Assembly: GCA_938023075.1 (NCBI GenBank)
Contig: CALHDG010000087.1
Location: 1 to 60,637 of the forward strand
DNA from: an uncultured Chitinophagales bacterium
GTDB taxonomy: Bacteria; Bacteroidota; Bacteroidia; Chitinophagales; JAHDHT01
Direction of reading: 5' to 3'
DNA: 60,637 nucleotides
Part shown: piece after piece, positions 16,543 to 26,331 of the stretch
Position numbering within the stretch: the stretch's first letter is position 1
Layout: every line of letters begins with the position of its first letter
Made by a program: the position numbers and the translations under genes
The notes under the pieces: generated by a model
Databases searched by the model: none
Told to the model about the DNA's origin: nothing
The model's input: the letters and a program-made list of their open reading frames with translations, nothing else

Positions 16543-17814
16543 TCATCGTTTAAACATCCGTTGCTTGAGTTTTTCGAAATCAATCATCAAAAACAGAACC
16601 GGTAATAGCAGCGGTAATACCACACTTTTATAACGAAACAAGGTACCTAAATTAGGCACCAACAAACCAATTAAACTTAAATATAACATACTAATAACTA
16701 CACTATATACTAACAAAGGTTGCCGGCTAAACCAAAACCATTTTCTGCTAAAAACAGCAACAATTAGAAGTATACTAATTGTCAAAGTTTCTAAGGCAGC
16801 TGGCAATTGCATCCATATATTTTGCGAATTTACATCGAACAAAGCAGGACGAAATAAACTATTCAACAAGGCTTTGGGCGTGTTGATAATTAAACTCCAA
16901 ATGGTAGGTTCTAAATGTAATATAGCTATATCGGAAGCACCAAAACTATAATGTTCAAAATAGTTTTGCGTTTCAATAAAATGGTTTAAAAAATGATAGT
17001 TGGGTTGAACATTCCCTAACAAAAACCCCATCAGTAAAAGGGCAAGATAGCTGAGGCAATATTTAAGCAATGTTTTATTTGGGTACAGAAAACTATAATA
17101 CAACAATACCCCCGCAGGTAAAATAATGGCTAAAGTATATATTCTGATTAAACCCAAAATCAATAAAAACAGGAAGGTTACGATATACAAAAGAAAGGCT
17201 TTTTGTTTGGTGCTTAGTTGAATGACAGACCATGTAGTTAAGCCAATAGCAGCAATACTAAGGGCTTCTTTATGAATGCCAGAATGCCAAAAAATAATAG
17301 ATGGTAAAAAGAAAATGGCTACAATTAGCTTTGGCTTTTCAGTTCTATAAAAAAAGACAAAACTTTTAAACAAAGCAACTAAGCCCAACATAGAAAAGAG
17401 TTGCCAAAAAATTACATGTAAATAATAATTACCCAAACCAACAAACGCCATAAGGGCATTTATACGGACTAAAGTATAAGCCGAAGTATCCGTCCAAACG
17501 CGGGTTGCCTTTACATATGGTTTTAAGTCAGGTTTAGGTTTTACATTGTTTGGTCCAAAACATAAACGCATAAACAAGTCAACATTTTGATGGACGTGTG
17601 ATTGTATTAATGCGCCACGGTTAACGTACAAATGTGTATCGCCACCATTGTAGTATTTTTGATGTATAGAACCATACAATAAACCAGCCGCCACTTTCAT
17701 TAAAAAAATACAGACTAATAACCGAAAACTGATCTGGCAGTTTTTGAAGAATGGAAGGTATTTTAATCCAATAATACCAACTATACTATATAATATAAAC
17801 AAAAAGAAAGCCAC
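16543..17814 (-). CDS. Polytopic membrane protein of unknown function
   Basis: A 423-residue inner-membrane protein with roughly ten hydrophobic helices. A soluble loop after helix 2 carries YYNGGDTHLYVNRG, then charged sequence and a WTDTSAYTLVRINAL segment; a second loop holds FLPSIIFWHSGIHKEALS. The 'GGD...Y' loop and the 'PS..FW.SG..KE' motif occur in membrane proteins that resemble polysaccharide polymerases or glycosyltransferase-type enzymes, but I cannot name the family and no glycan gene cluster is nearby. It is transcribed alone, with a structured RNA-like element 43 nt downstream. Confidence 0.75.
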   Translation of the reverse strand: MAFFLFILYSIVGIIGLKYLPFFKNCQISFRLLVCIFLMKVAAGLLYGSIHQKYYNGGDTHLYVNRGALIQSHVHQNVDLFMRLCFGPNNVKPKPDLKPYVKATRVWTDTSAYTLVRINALMAFVGLGNYYLHVIFWQLFSMLGLVALFKSFVFFYRTEKPKLIVAIFFLPSIIFWHSGIHKEALSIAAIGLTTWSVIQLSTKQKAFLLYIVTFLFLLILGLIRIYTLAIILPAGVLLYYSFLYPNKTLLKYCLSYLALLLMGFLLGNVQPNYHFLNHFIETQNYFEHYSFGASDIAILHLEPTIWSLIINTPKALLNSLFRPALFDVNSQNIWMQLPAALETLTISILLIVAVFSRKWFWFSRQPLLVYSVVISMLYLSLIGLLVPNLGTLFRYKSVVLPLLLPVLFLMIDFEKLKQRMFKR

Positions 17815-17964
17815 AATAATTGGAACAAGATAAAATAGTTAGTTGGATATTTTTTATTTTTGATTGGGTAGTCAGTCAAGCAGGTATTTGCGTCGAAATG
17901 AAAAAAATATATACTCCAAATTGATAAATTTATATTCTCAGCATCTCTTTCCAGCAGTTTATTG

Positions 17965-20900
17965 TTACATTTTTACAACTCGTTTTATAAGTTGATGAGT
18001 ACTCATAGTGATGGTTAAAAAATAATTGCCTTGTGATAAGTTGCTTGTATCAATAGAAATATTGCTTTTATGCATTTCGATTGTAGACGTAACTAATCTT
18101 CCGGTGGCATCTTGCAGGTAAACTGATGCCTTATTAGATGGCATTTTGTCTAACCATTCGTCCAATTCAATATGTAACAAATCAATTGCTGGATTAGGAT
18201 GAATTTTTATAGCACCATCAGTTTGACTCTCATCTATACCTGTAGGCATTCCAACATTAGTCGCGTTAGGCGTTGGAGGCATCAATTGCCAATTACCCAT
18301 GCCATCTTCAAATTGCCCGTAAGTCATTTCAGCAGTTTGTTCGCCAAAAGTAATATGGTCTAAAACAACCGTATCATTAAGGGCAACATAAATTAATGCC
18401 AGTTCTTCACCCGAAGCGGACAATCTAAAATTGCAATGCAACACACCTTGCTCGGGGTCATTATCTAACCAAAGTAATTTGAATTCGCCAGGTTTAATTA
18501 TGGTAGAATCTATATTGGCTCTTGTAATTCTCCATTTGGTTGGATGGGCTAAACTGTCGGTTAGGTACAGCCCTCCTAAATCAACAGCTTCGGTTCCGCC
18601 ATTGTATATTTCTACCCAATCTTCAAATTCACCGGCTTCGTCGCTGATGGTGTTTTCGTTATCTGCCATCAGTTCATTAAGGTAAAGGTTAGTCACTTTT
18701 TCCTGCACACTATTGGCTGCGCCGGGCGTACCTTTTTGTATAAAACTGCTGTGCCAATTGAAAGGATTGGTATTATCAAAAATTGCATCGTATAACTCAA
18801 GGGTGTTGCAATAGCCATTTGCACCACGGGACCAAGGAAACTCATTATCATATTGAATGAAGTTAACCAGGCTTTTATTTTCATCTAATAATTTTATGGC
18901 TTCACCATTATTGCTCAACCCAAAAACAAAATCACCTATAGCATTTACTTGCGGATAATTTTTTTGAAAGTTCTCCAAATCTCTGCACAACACTAAATAG
19001 TTACCTGCTGGTATTTCAGTATTTTTTGGTAAGATGAATTCATTTTCACCGCTTTTCAAAATCCAACCCGAAACATCCATAGCCGAGTTTTGGTTGGTAT
19101 TATACAGTTCTATCCAATCTGCTATATTACAAGTTATGCCGGAGTTGTAATTGATTTCATTTATCACAACATCAACAGGATTGCTGGGTTGATAGTTAAA
19201 TGCTGCGCCAATGTCCGTAATGGTATTGTCCGGGTCTAACGGACTATTAGGGTCACCAGCATCTATACAGGGAGAACTATCTTGCAGCTCAAAATTAAAA
19301 ATGCCAGCATTTACAAATTGCGGATTCGCTAAAATATTGTTTTCGCCCTCCAACAATTCAGTATCCGATAAACAGTAAGTTGTGGTTACGGTTGAGAGGT
19401 CATCCACGAAAATTGCCGCTTCCTCTGATTGGGCGATGATGGTGTTTTTTACGGCTACTTTACCACCGCCGTCTCCGGCATTTTTTTCGAAGACGGCAAT
19501 GCCATAGGTATTTCCAAAAAGCGTGTTATGGTCTAATTCGGCAAAGGAACCGGTATCTTTTATACCAAGCCCTTGAGCGCAAGCCACAATTATATTTTGA
19601 TTAACGGCGCAGGTAGAAGCCTGCCCAACCGAAATACCTTTATCTGAACAATTGCTAATAAAATTGCCTTTAATTAAAAGATTGGTGCAGCCCTCGCCGA
19701 GGTCGATACCATCGCTGTTAAAGCCTGTAAAATTTTCAATTCGATTATTTCGGATGATACCATTGCTTAAACCGTCGTAGTCAATTGCATCGGTATCTTC
19801 CGCATCATTTCCTTTAAAAATACAATTTTCAACTAAGGCTTGGTCAGCGTATTTTATATTGATGAAGTCGCCGGTTAAGCCGGTATAAAATTCTGAATTG
19901 GTAATGGTCACGTTGCCATATTCGCTGTAAAAGGGTTGTACGGCATCGGGTATTTTGGTATGATGAATTTCAATAATTGAGTTGAAGGCATTGATGGAGG
20001 CTTTGGCTTGGTAACGGTTTCTTCCGTAAGAGGAGTTGCTTAAGATGCTATGATTTAATTGGGTAATTCCGGTAGCATCTTGAACGGTAATCGCTCCCCA
20101 TTTTGATGGGTGTTTTTTATTAGGGCAAGGAAGATTTTCGTTTAAAGCAAACTTCACTTCATTGCCTTTCTGTCCATTTGTAATTAACGAACCGTGCACT
20201 ATAATGTTGACTTGTGGAGAAAGTAAAAAAGAAACACCGGGTTCGAGCGTAAGTGTGGCAAAAGAATCTACTACTACATCTTGCATCACATAATAGGGGC
20301 TGTTAGCTGCCATAAGTGTAGTATCAGAATAAATGGTATCTGTTAAAAATGAAACCGCTTCTTCTGTAAAAGTTGGTACGAATAAACTATCTTTTTTGGT
20401 AAGATAATTTATAGTCTCTTCTTCAAAAACCTCATTCCAATTTTCAAATTGATTACCAATATTTGCCTGAGCAACTATCCTGATTTCTTGATTTTTGATG
20501 TACTCGCCCTTAAACAAACCTTCCTTTAACTTCACTTCATTGATAAAAATATTGCCTGTTTTATATGATGGCACTTCTATGCTTATGCTAACTATTTCCT
20601 GCTCCTCTACAAAATCTTTTAAGTGTTGATAAACGGCTGCGGGCCTACATTCAGCAAAATTTCGCAGGGCTTCTACTTCACTTTTCCAACTGTTGTAAGA
20701 TGGGATGGCATTGCTATCAAAACTCCATTTATTAATATGGTCGGGCATTTCCGGGTCGTAAATTTTTTCTAATTCATTAATAATTTCAATAATGTGTTCG
20801 CTGTTAAATGTAGTTTCGAGATAGCCCAAAAAACGTTGTACAAATTCATTTTTAAATTGAGTGTTTTGTAAGAGTTTGGTAAAAACTAAGGTAGACCATT

Positions 20901-22557
20901 CCGGTAACTCGCTGCCACCATTCATCACTCTTTCTATGGTGTTGACTTCACAGGCATCGCCGGTTAGTTCAGCAAAGGAATGTTCTAAATCAAAAGCCAA
21001 ATATTGCCATTTGCCTCCGTCTTGATGTTTCCAATATTTTAGGTTCACTAAATCTACCCAATAGCCAATAAATATTTTTAGAATCTTATAATCTAAATAA
21101 TTATCCATATCAATTTGTGATGCGACGTAATCATAATTTGCTGGAATCGCTAAATCTTCATTTTTAATAAATTCAATTAAAGTTTTATAATCATCAACTT
21201 TACCGTGATTGAGCTCTATATCATCTTCTAAAATATCAATAGCGTTTGGGTTAACATTATGCAAGTAGGACACATAACGTTCATTCAACTTTTCCCGCAA
21301 ATTGTAAATGCCCCAGTAGATGCCATTTAAATAAACGGCAACCGGCTCAAAGGCTTGGTAATCTATTTTCAAATTCGATTTTTCGATGATGGACATGACT
21401 AAAGCATCTCTAAAATAAGATAAACCCGTATCGTTTCCGCCATTGCGTAACACAAAGTTTTTATAGACAATTTCTCCGCGCTCTTCAAACAATGGATACC
21501 CCAAATCATCAGTACCAAACTTTCCTTTCAAAGCAACATCAAAGGGTTTTTGTTGGGCATTGAAAATGTTAGAACCAAATAATTCTATTCCGGCGTTTAC
21601 ACCAAATAGTAATTTACCATCCGAATCAAACATTTCCATAGTGGCAGGCACTTCGCGGTTTTTATAGCTGTTTTGATAAATGCCGTATTTTAAATTCCAT
21701 AAATCATTATCTACAGTAGAAATAGATATAGTTGGTAAGTTGGTGGTATTATCAATTAGGTAAGATTGCGTATTGATTTTGCTTGCTAACTTACCTGCTT
21801 TAAAAGTTCTTGAGCGAATAACCAAAGGGTAATGCACTTGAATAGGTGCGGTATACTCAAAAGATTTTTCAGTTGGTACTGAACCGTCCATTGTGTATCT
21901 TATCGTGGCATCCGGCTCAGTTGTAGATAACTCAACCGTTATGGGCGTGGCAGGAAAAATGCCTCCGTTTTGGCTGTGCGTTGGTGTTTCTGTATACGCT
22001 ATGCTCAATGCTTCAATGGTATTATTAGTTTCATTTGGTGTTGGAACGCTGTAATAAAACCATTTCTCGGGTTCCTCTAATTTTCTACCAAAAGAAACAT
22101 CGCCGGCTTGTTTGCCGAAGGTTATTTTATCTATTGCTTTCCCATTGGCATCAAACAAGCCGATTGCCTCACCTTCTGCACTTAGCTTGAAGTTGGTGTG
22201 TAAGACATTTACCCTAATAAACAAAGTATCGGTTAGCAACAACGTATCCTGTTCACCCGGGATTTTATCTTTTCCATCTGCCCAAATTAATAAGTAATCT
22301 TTGGCATTAATTAAAGTGCCTTCAGGGAAAATCCATTTTAAAGAATCGCTCAAATTATCGGTTAGGGTATAGTTAGTTAGGTCAATGGCTTCTTCGCTGC
22401 TGTTGTACAATTCAATCCAATCGTTGTAGTCATAATAATCTTTTTCATCCACATTTACGGTGGTGTTGGAGGCAAGAAATTCGTTGATTAAAAGTTGGGC
22501 GTTTGCATTTAAATTAAATACTATTAAGCTCAAAATGGTTGAGTAAAAAAATTTCAT
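17965..22557 (-). CDS. Giant T9SS cell-surface protein: lamin-tail, CotH, beta-helix domains
   Basis: A 1,530-residue secreted protein. Signal peptide: MKFFYSTILSLIVFNLNANA. A lamin-tail domain (about 21-145, LLINEFLASNTT...NDWIELYNSSEEAIDL) is followed by a chitobiase-like beta-sandwich (about 185-265, DATIRYTMDGSVPTE) and a CotH-type domain (about 270-640; VAVYLNGIYWGIYNLREKLN near 405 and AFDLEHSFAEL near 519). A right-handed beta-helix follows (about 770-1110), then two more lamin-tail domains (from about 1129 and 1289) and a T9SS type A sorting domain (from about 1449, IHPNPAIDLLHIEL). CotH proteins can be protein kinases or lipid-linked spore/surface proteins; activity here is unproven. 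It probably acts on or coats the outer surface. Confidence 0.9.
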   Translation of the reverse strand: MKFFYSTILSLIVFNLNANAQLLINEFLASNTTVNVDEKDYYDYNDWIELYNSSEEAIDLTNYTLTDNLSDSLKWIFPEGTLINAKDYLLIWADGKDKIPGEQDTLLLTDTLFIRVNVLHTNFKLSAEGEAIGLFDANGKAIDKITFGKQAGDVSFGRKLEEPEKWFYYSVPTPNETNNTIEALSIAYTETPTHSQNGGIFPATPITVELSTTEPDATIRYTMDGSVPTEKSFEYTAPIQVHYPLVIRSRTFKAGKLASKINTQSYLIDNTTNLPTISISTVDNDLWNLKYGIYQNSYKNREVPATMEMFDSDGKLLFGVNAGIELFGSNIFNAQQKPFDVALKGKFGTDDLGYPLFEERGEIVYKNFVLRNGGNDTGLSYFRDALVMSIIEKSNLKIDYQAFEPVAVYLNGIYWGIYNLREKLNERYVSYLHNVNPNAIDILEDDIELNHGKVDDYKTLIEFIKNEDLAIPANYDYVASQIDMDNYLDYKILKIFIGYWVDLVNLKYWKHQDGGKWQYLAFDLEHSFAELTGDACEVNTIERVMNGGSELPEWSTLVFTKLLQNTQFKNEFVQRFLGYLETTFNSEHIIEIINELEKIYDPEMPDHINKWSFDSNAIPSYNSWKSEVEALRNFAECRPAAVYQHLKDFVEEQEIVSISIEVPSYKTGNIFINEVKLKEGLFKGEYIKNQEIRIVAQANIGNQFENWNEVFEEETINYLTKKDSLFVPTFTEEAVSFLTDTIYSDTTLMAANSPYYVMQDVVVDSFATLTLEPGVSFLLSPQVNIIVHGSLITNGQKGNEVKFALNENLPCPNKKHPSKWGAITVQDATGITQLNHSILSNSSYGRNRYQAKASINAFNSIIEIHHTKIPDAVQPFYSEYGNVTITNSEFYTGLTGDFINIKYADQALVENCIFKGNDAEDTDAIDYDGLSNGIIRNNRIENFTGFNSDGIDLGEGCTNLLIKGNFISNCSDKGISVGQASTCAVNQNIIVACAQGLGIKDTGSFAELDHNTLFGNTYGIAVFEKNAGDGGGKVAVKNTIIAQSEEAAIFVDDLSTVTTTYCLSDTELLEGENNILANPQFVNAGIFNFELQDSSPCIDAGDPNSPLDPDNTITDIGAAFNYQPSNPVDVVINEINYNSGITCNIADWIELYNTNQNSAMDVSGWILKSGENEFILPKNTEIPAGNYLVLCRDLENFQKNYPQVNAIGDFVFGLSNNGEAIKLLDENKSLVNFIQYDNEFPWSRGANGYCNTLELYDAIFDNTNPFNWHSSFIQKGTPGAANSVQEKVTNLYLNELMADNENTISDEAGEFEDWVEIYNGGTEAVDLGGLYLTDSLAHPTKWRITRANIDSTIIKPGEFKLLWLDNDPEQGVLHCNFRLSASGEELALIYVALNDTVVLDHITFGEQTAEMTYGQFEDGMGNWQLMPPTPNATNVGMPTGIDESQTDGAIKIHPNPAIDLLHIELDEWLDKMPSNKASVYLQDATGRLVTSTIEMHKSNISIDTSNLSQGNYFLTITMSTHQLIKRVVKM

Positions 22558-22670
22558 TTTTTGTTTTTATCTTGTTCTTAGTTTTTAAATGAATGCTTTA
22601 TTAATGGCATGTTTATAATTCCAAAACAGGAACTAATTTTTGTAAAAAAATCAATAAACTGCTGCTCAAT

Positions 22671-22865
22671 TTACCAACAACTATCTGCTTCCCAGATATA
22701 ATTTTTTAGAGCTCCAAACAAAGAAGGTTTTGGAGTATCCTCAATTTTTTTTAACTCTATGAACGGTTTATTGTTGTTGGCAATAATTACGGTTTGCCCT
22801 TCTAAAACCATTTTTATTAAGGCTGATAGTAAGGTTTTTGTTTTATGAATATTTCCTATTTCCAT
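22671..22865 (-). CDS. Orphan Phd/YefM (VapB-like) antitoxin, C-terminally truncated
   Basis: A 64-residue antitoxin-like protein. The N-terminus has the Phd/YefM pattern: IGNIHKTKTLLSALIKMVLEGQTVIIANNNKPFIEL corresponds to the family's I...eAk..Ls.Li..v..Ge.viI...gkPva.L. The tail ends IWEADSCW, whereas related VapB-type proteins continue past 'IW.ADDFDAPL'. No toxin gene follows; the next gene downstream is the CotH protein. I infer a leftover of a VapBC-type system whose toxin has been lost. Confidence 0.65.
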   Translation of the reverse strand: MEIGNIHKTKTLLSALIKMVLEGQTVIIANNNKPFIELKKIEDTPKPSLFGALKNYIWEADSCW

Positions 22866-22905
22866 TATATGATTAAGTTAGCTAATTTGTTCTGAATATT
22901 CCAGT

Positions 22906-24456
22906 TTAATCGCAAGAACCGATTTTTATTTGAAGTGTACTATTGGCTGGTGCCGAAAAATGATTAAGCAATGTAACATTGTTGCCTCCTTTTAAAGTTA
23001 CATCATTATCTTGAGCAATATTGCCGTAAGAAGTAATAGTAATTCCTGCCTGGTAAGTCCCACTGCTTAGTTCGGCATCTTGCAATTCTAAAATTGCAGA
23101 ACAAGCAGGAGATATAGCCATATTTTTAAATACAGTTAAGGTACTGGAGAAATCATTGTTGAGTAAAACAAAAATATCCAAATCGGTATCGTTATCAATA
23201 TCGGCAACGCTTAGGGTAGGAATGGTGGAACTGTATTGGCTATTGAAATTGACTGTTTGTGTTGTATTAAAATTACCATTTCCATCGCCAAAATACCAAT
23301 GTAATTTTCCTTGAGGTACATTTACGCTTAAGATATCTAAATTATCATCGGCGTTTTGTTGACCAAATTGCATATGAAAGGCATTGTCAAGAATTTGTGG
23401 AGAACCATATTGCGATTCGTCCACCACATAACCATGTAACCACGAATTATAGTCTTCTAAAAAATTGAATTCTTTATTTTGAACATCATATTCCATCACA
23501 TAAAATTCAGGTTTACTTCCGCAAATTTCTCCATGTATGCCACATCTATTGGTTTGGGCAAGCTCTATCAATAATTCTTCTTTTCCATCACTATTAATAT
23601 CTTGTGTTTTAATGTTAGAAAAAAAATATACTAAGTGACTATTGGTGTAGTAGTCGAAAGCCAATATTGGATTTTTATAAAAATTGTTTGAACCTAAATT
23701 TTCATATAAAGTAATAATTGAAGTGGTTGAAAAATAATTGAACCGTATCAAATAGGCATACTGTCCGCTGCTGATTACATCCATATCACCATCTTCATCA
23801 ATATCTACTGTTTTAATGGTAAAAAACATTTCGGGTCTTTCATTGTCTAAATAGATATAGTTGGTAAATGTACCACTGCCATTATTATAGCCTATTATAC
23901 ATTCACCAATAGGATTGTATCTCATATACGTTCGAAGGATATCGGTTTTATTCCAAAAAATACCATCCATATCGCCGTCGCCATCCATGTCGGCTATCTG
24001 TTTTAAATCAGATTCTAAAGGATTATCAAAAGTTACTTCATTAGCTATTTGTGTAAAAATATTGCCTTGCCCATCACTTATTAAAATTGTAAATCTGGTA
24101 TTACTATTTTGAAATACAATATCTTTAATATTATCACCATCCATATCTTCATAAAAAATGTCTTTATTTATATGATTGTTATCCACTTCAAAAAGAGTAG
24201 TTTGCTCAATAAAATTTCCACTTCCATCACCTTTGTACCAAGTGAGTTGATTTGGGTTTTCATCTTTTACAACAAGAATATCTAACCAACTGTCGTTATC
24301 AAAATCAACCACTTTAAAATTTTTTTGTATAGCACCAAAGTTGAATTCGCCGTTTACTGAATGGATTACTGTCCCGGCATCGTATTGGGCAAACAGCTTG
24401 GGTGTTAATATTAAAACACTGAAGAATACTTGAAAGATAATTGTAAGAAGTTTCAT
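22906..24456 (-). CDS. FG-GAP/VCBS repeat surface protein with 3-coathanger-stack C-terminus (paralogue 2)
   Basis: A 516-residue secreted protein with signal peptide MKLLTIIFQVFFSVLILTPKLFA. Calcium-binding-like FG-GAP/VCBS repeats recur through the chain (DFDNDSWLDILVVKD, DMDGDNIKDIVFQN, DMDGDGDMDGIFWN, DIDEDGDMDVISSG, DIDNDTDLDIFVLLN), consistent with a beta-propeller. The C-terminal ~65 residues (ELSSGTYQAGITITSYGNI..., ending IGSCD) resemble the 3-coathanger-stack domain that ends many T9SS-exported proteins. Tandem paralogue of the gene 44 nt upstream; signal peptides and 5' leaders are nearly identical. Binding or adhesion is a likely role. Confidence 0.88.
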   Translation of the reverse strand: MKLLTIIFQVFFSVLILTPKLFAQYDAGTVIHSVNGEFNFGAIQKNFKVVDFDNDSWLDILVVKDENPNQLTWYKGDGSGNFIEQTTLFEVDNNHINKDIFYEDMDGDNIKDIVFQNSNTRFTILISDGQGNIFTQIANEVTFDNPLESDLKQIADMDGDGDMDGIFWNKTDILRTYMRYNPIGECIIGYNNGSGTFTNYIYLDNERPEMFFTIKTVDIDEDGDMDVISSGQYAYLIRFNYFSTTSIITLYENLGSNNFYKNPILAFDYYTNSHLVYFFSNIKTQDINSDGKEELLIELAQTNRCGIHGEICGSKPEFYVMEYDVQNKEFNFLEDYNSWLHGYVVDESQYGSPQILDNAFHMQFGQQNADDNLDILSVNVPQGKLHWYFGDGNGNFNTTQTVNFNSQYSSTIPTLSVADIDNDTDLDIFVLLNNDFSSTLTVFKNMAISPACSAILELQDAELSSGTYQAGITITSYGNIAQDNDVTLKGGNNVTLLNHFSAPANSTLQIKIGSCD

Positions 24457-24500
24457 AAATTGTTTTTTATTAATTTAATGTAAAGGTGGAAAACATATTT

Positions 24501-25961
24501 TTAATTGCAAGGGTCAATCCTCACTTTTACCGAACTGTTTGGTGGAATATGAAAACCACTTTCTAACTTAACGCGGTTGCCTGCTTTTAAAGTTACCATA
24601 CTTCCGTCAATAATATGACCATTAGAAAGCGTAGTTGTGCTGGCTTGATAGATTCCGTTACTAACAAAACTACCGGCTAAATCTAAAACTGGCGAACAAG
24701 TTGGCGATTGGCTCAAATTTTCAAAAACGGTTAAAGTGCTTGAGTTATCATCATTTAGTAAAACAAAAATATCTAAATCGGAGTCATTGTCTATATCAAC
24801 CGCTCTAAGCGTGGGAGGAATACTACTGTATTGATTGTTGAAGTTAACTACCTGACCATTGCTGAAACCTCCGTTGCCATCGCCATTGTACCAATGTAAT
24901 TTACCTTGTGGTACATTTACGCTTAAAATGTCTAAATTGCTATCATTGTTTTGGTTGCCGAATTGAATGTGGAATGCATTATTATAGAGTTCATTTGTTA
25001 TGCTGGATGAAAAACCCGGGATATTGTAACTATGCAACCATTTGTATTCTTCTAATTCAATAAATTTTTCAGTTTGGGTGTTATAACTTAATACCTTAAA
25101 CCGGTCTACAATAACAGTTGGACCATGGTAAATATATCCAATATAATTATACTCAATTAATAATTCACCAATGCCATTATTATCAAGATCTCTAATTTTT
25201 ATATTCGCAAATTTAGAGGAAAGCGATGTGGCTATTTCTTCTTCAACCGGAAAAGTATTTGACCCGGAATTCTTGTATAATCGCACAAAAGGTGAACCAA
25301 TAGATGTAGATCCACTTCCAACAATATCTACATTGCCATCTCCATCAATGTCTCCTGTTTCAATAAGTAAATGCTGTTCAAAAATATCGATATCACAATA
25401 AGTGAAACTTGAGAATATGCCAGAACCATTATTAAACCCTATCGTACAATTCGAGAATATTAGGTCAACATCTCCATCTCCATCAAGGTCAGTTACTTCT
25501 TTTAAAAAAGCAAACAGGAAAATATCCGTAGTTATATCGCTATCTACTTGAGCTGTAATATGACCTTGCCCATCATTTAACAAAACCGTAAAGTCAGTAT
25601 CACTATTTTGAAAAACAATATCCTTATTGCCATCTCCATTCATGTCTTCATAAAAAATTTCATTTTCTTTATGATTGTTATTTACACTTAACAAATTTGT
25701 TTGTGGAGAAAAATCACCATTTCCATTGCCTTTATACCAAGTGAGGTTGTTGGTATTATTTGCAGCGTCATTTTTTATCATTATGATATCAACATAGTTG
25801 TCGCCATCAAAATCAACTACTTGATAGTTTTTTAAAACCGTCTGTAAGTTAGTACCCGTTTCTGAATGGATTATTGTTCCGGCATCGTATTGGGCAAACA
25901 GCTTGGGTGTTAATATTAAAACGCTGAGGAATACTTGAAAGATAATTGTAAGAAATTTCAT
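24501..25961 (-). CDS. FG-GAP/VCBS repeat surface protein with 3-coathanger-stack C-terminus (paralogue 1)
   Basis: A 486-residue relative of the gene immediately downstream, sharing the signal peptide (MKFLTIIFQVFLSVLILTPKLFA) and the domain order: repeated Asp-rich FG-GAP/VCBS loops (DFDGDNYVDIIMIK, DMNGDGNKDIVFQN, DLDGDGDVDLIFSN, DIDGDGNVDIVGSG, DIDNDSDLDIFVLLN), then a C-terminal coathanger-type domain ending KVRIDPCN. The closing segment VPQGKLHWYNGDGNGGF is almost identical in both. Probably displayed on the surface through the T9SS or released. It is first in the pair; the leader carries the same AACAATTT-ATG sequence as its paralogue, so the duplicated unit includes the leader. Confidence 0.88.
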   Translation of the reverse strand: MKFLTIIFQVFLSVLILTPKLFAQYDAGTIIHSETGTNLQTVLKNYQVVDFDGDNYVDIIMIKNDAANNTNNLTWYKGNGNGDFSPQTNLLSVNNNHKENEIFYEDMNGDGNKDIVFQNSDTDFTVLLNDGQGHITAQVDSDITTDIFLFAFLKEVTDLDGDGDVDLIFSNCTIGFNNGSGIFSSFTYCDIDIFEQHLLIETGDIDGDGNVDIVGSGSTSIGSPFVRLYKNSGSNTFPVEEEIATSLSSKFANIKIRDLDNNGIGELLIEYNYIGYIYHGPTVIVDRFKVLSYNTQTEKFIELEEYKWLHSYNIPGFSSSITNELYNNAFHIQFGNQNNDSNLDILSVNVPQGKLHWYNGDGNGGFSNGQVVNFNNQYSSIPPTLRAVDIDNDSDLDIFVLLNDDNSSTLTVFENLSQSPTCSPVLDLAGSFVSNGIYQASTTTLSNGHIIDGSMVTLKAGNRVKLESGFHIPPNSSVKVRIDPCN

Positions 25962-26072
25962 AAATTGTTTTTTATTAGAATATAAAGTTACAAATAAAAA
26001 TTGATTTTTTAATTATAGGCATTGGTTCTTGCTAAAAAATTGATGTTGATTTTTATGAGTTCTTCATCAATT

Positions 26073-26306
26073 TCAACAAATGTTATTCTTAATCCACTCT
26101 ACAATTTGCTCATATTTGAGTTTACCAGAAGCAACGCCAATTACAAAATTGTACTTCTCATCTTCGGTAGCATTTACATCTAAGTTGAAATGTAGTAAAG
26201 TAGCCCGCATCAAATAATAGCTAATTCTTTTGTTTCCATCATTGAAAGGATGATTTACAACTACACTTTCCATTATAGCTGCAGATTTTTCGATTGGGGT
26301 TGAATT
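26073..26306 (-). pseudogene. Truncated Doc/Fic-family toxin
   Basis: The C-terminal half of a death-on-curing (Doc) protein. The catalytic motif NHPFNDGNKR is intact, preceded by EKSAAIMESVVV, which matches the E.KAAALL..L..NHPF.DGNKR core of the family. The frame is closed by a TGA only 11 codons before the first ATG, and the N-terminal ~60 residues expected in a ~125-residue Doc protein are absent. An antitoxin-like gene lies just upstream on the same strand. I infer a remnant of a toxin-antitoxin module, with the toxin deleted at its 5' end. Confidence 0.6.
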
Positions 26307-26331
26307 TCAAATATTTGATTTATATAAAACA

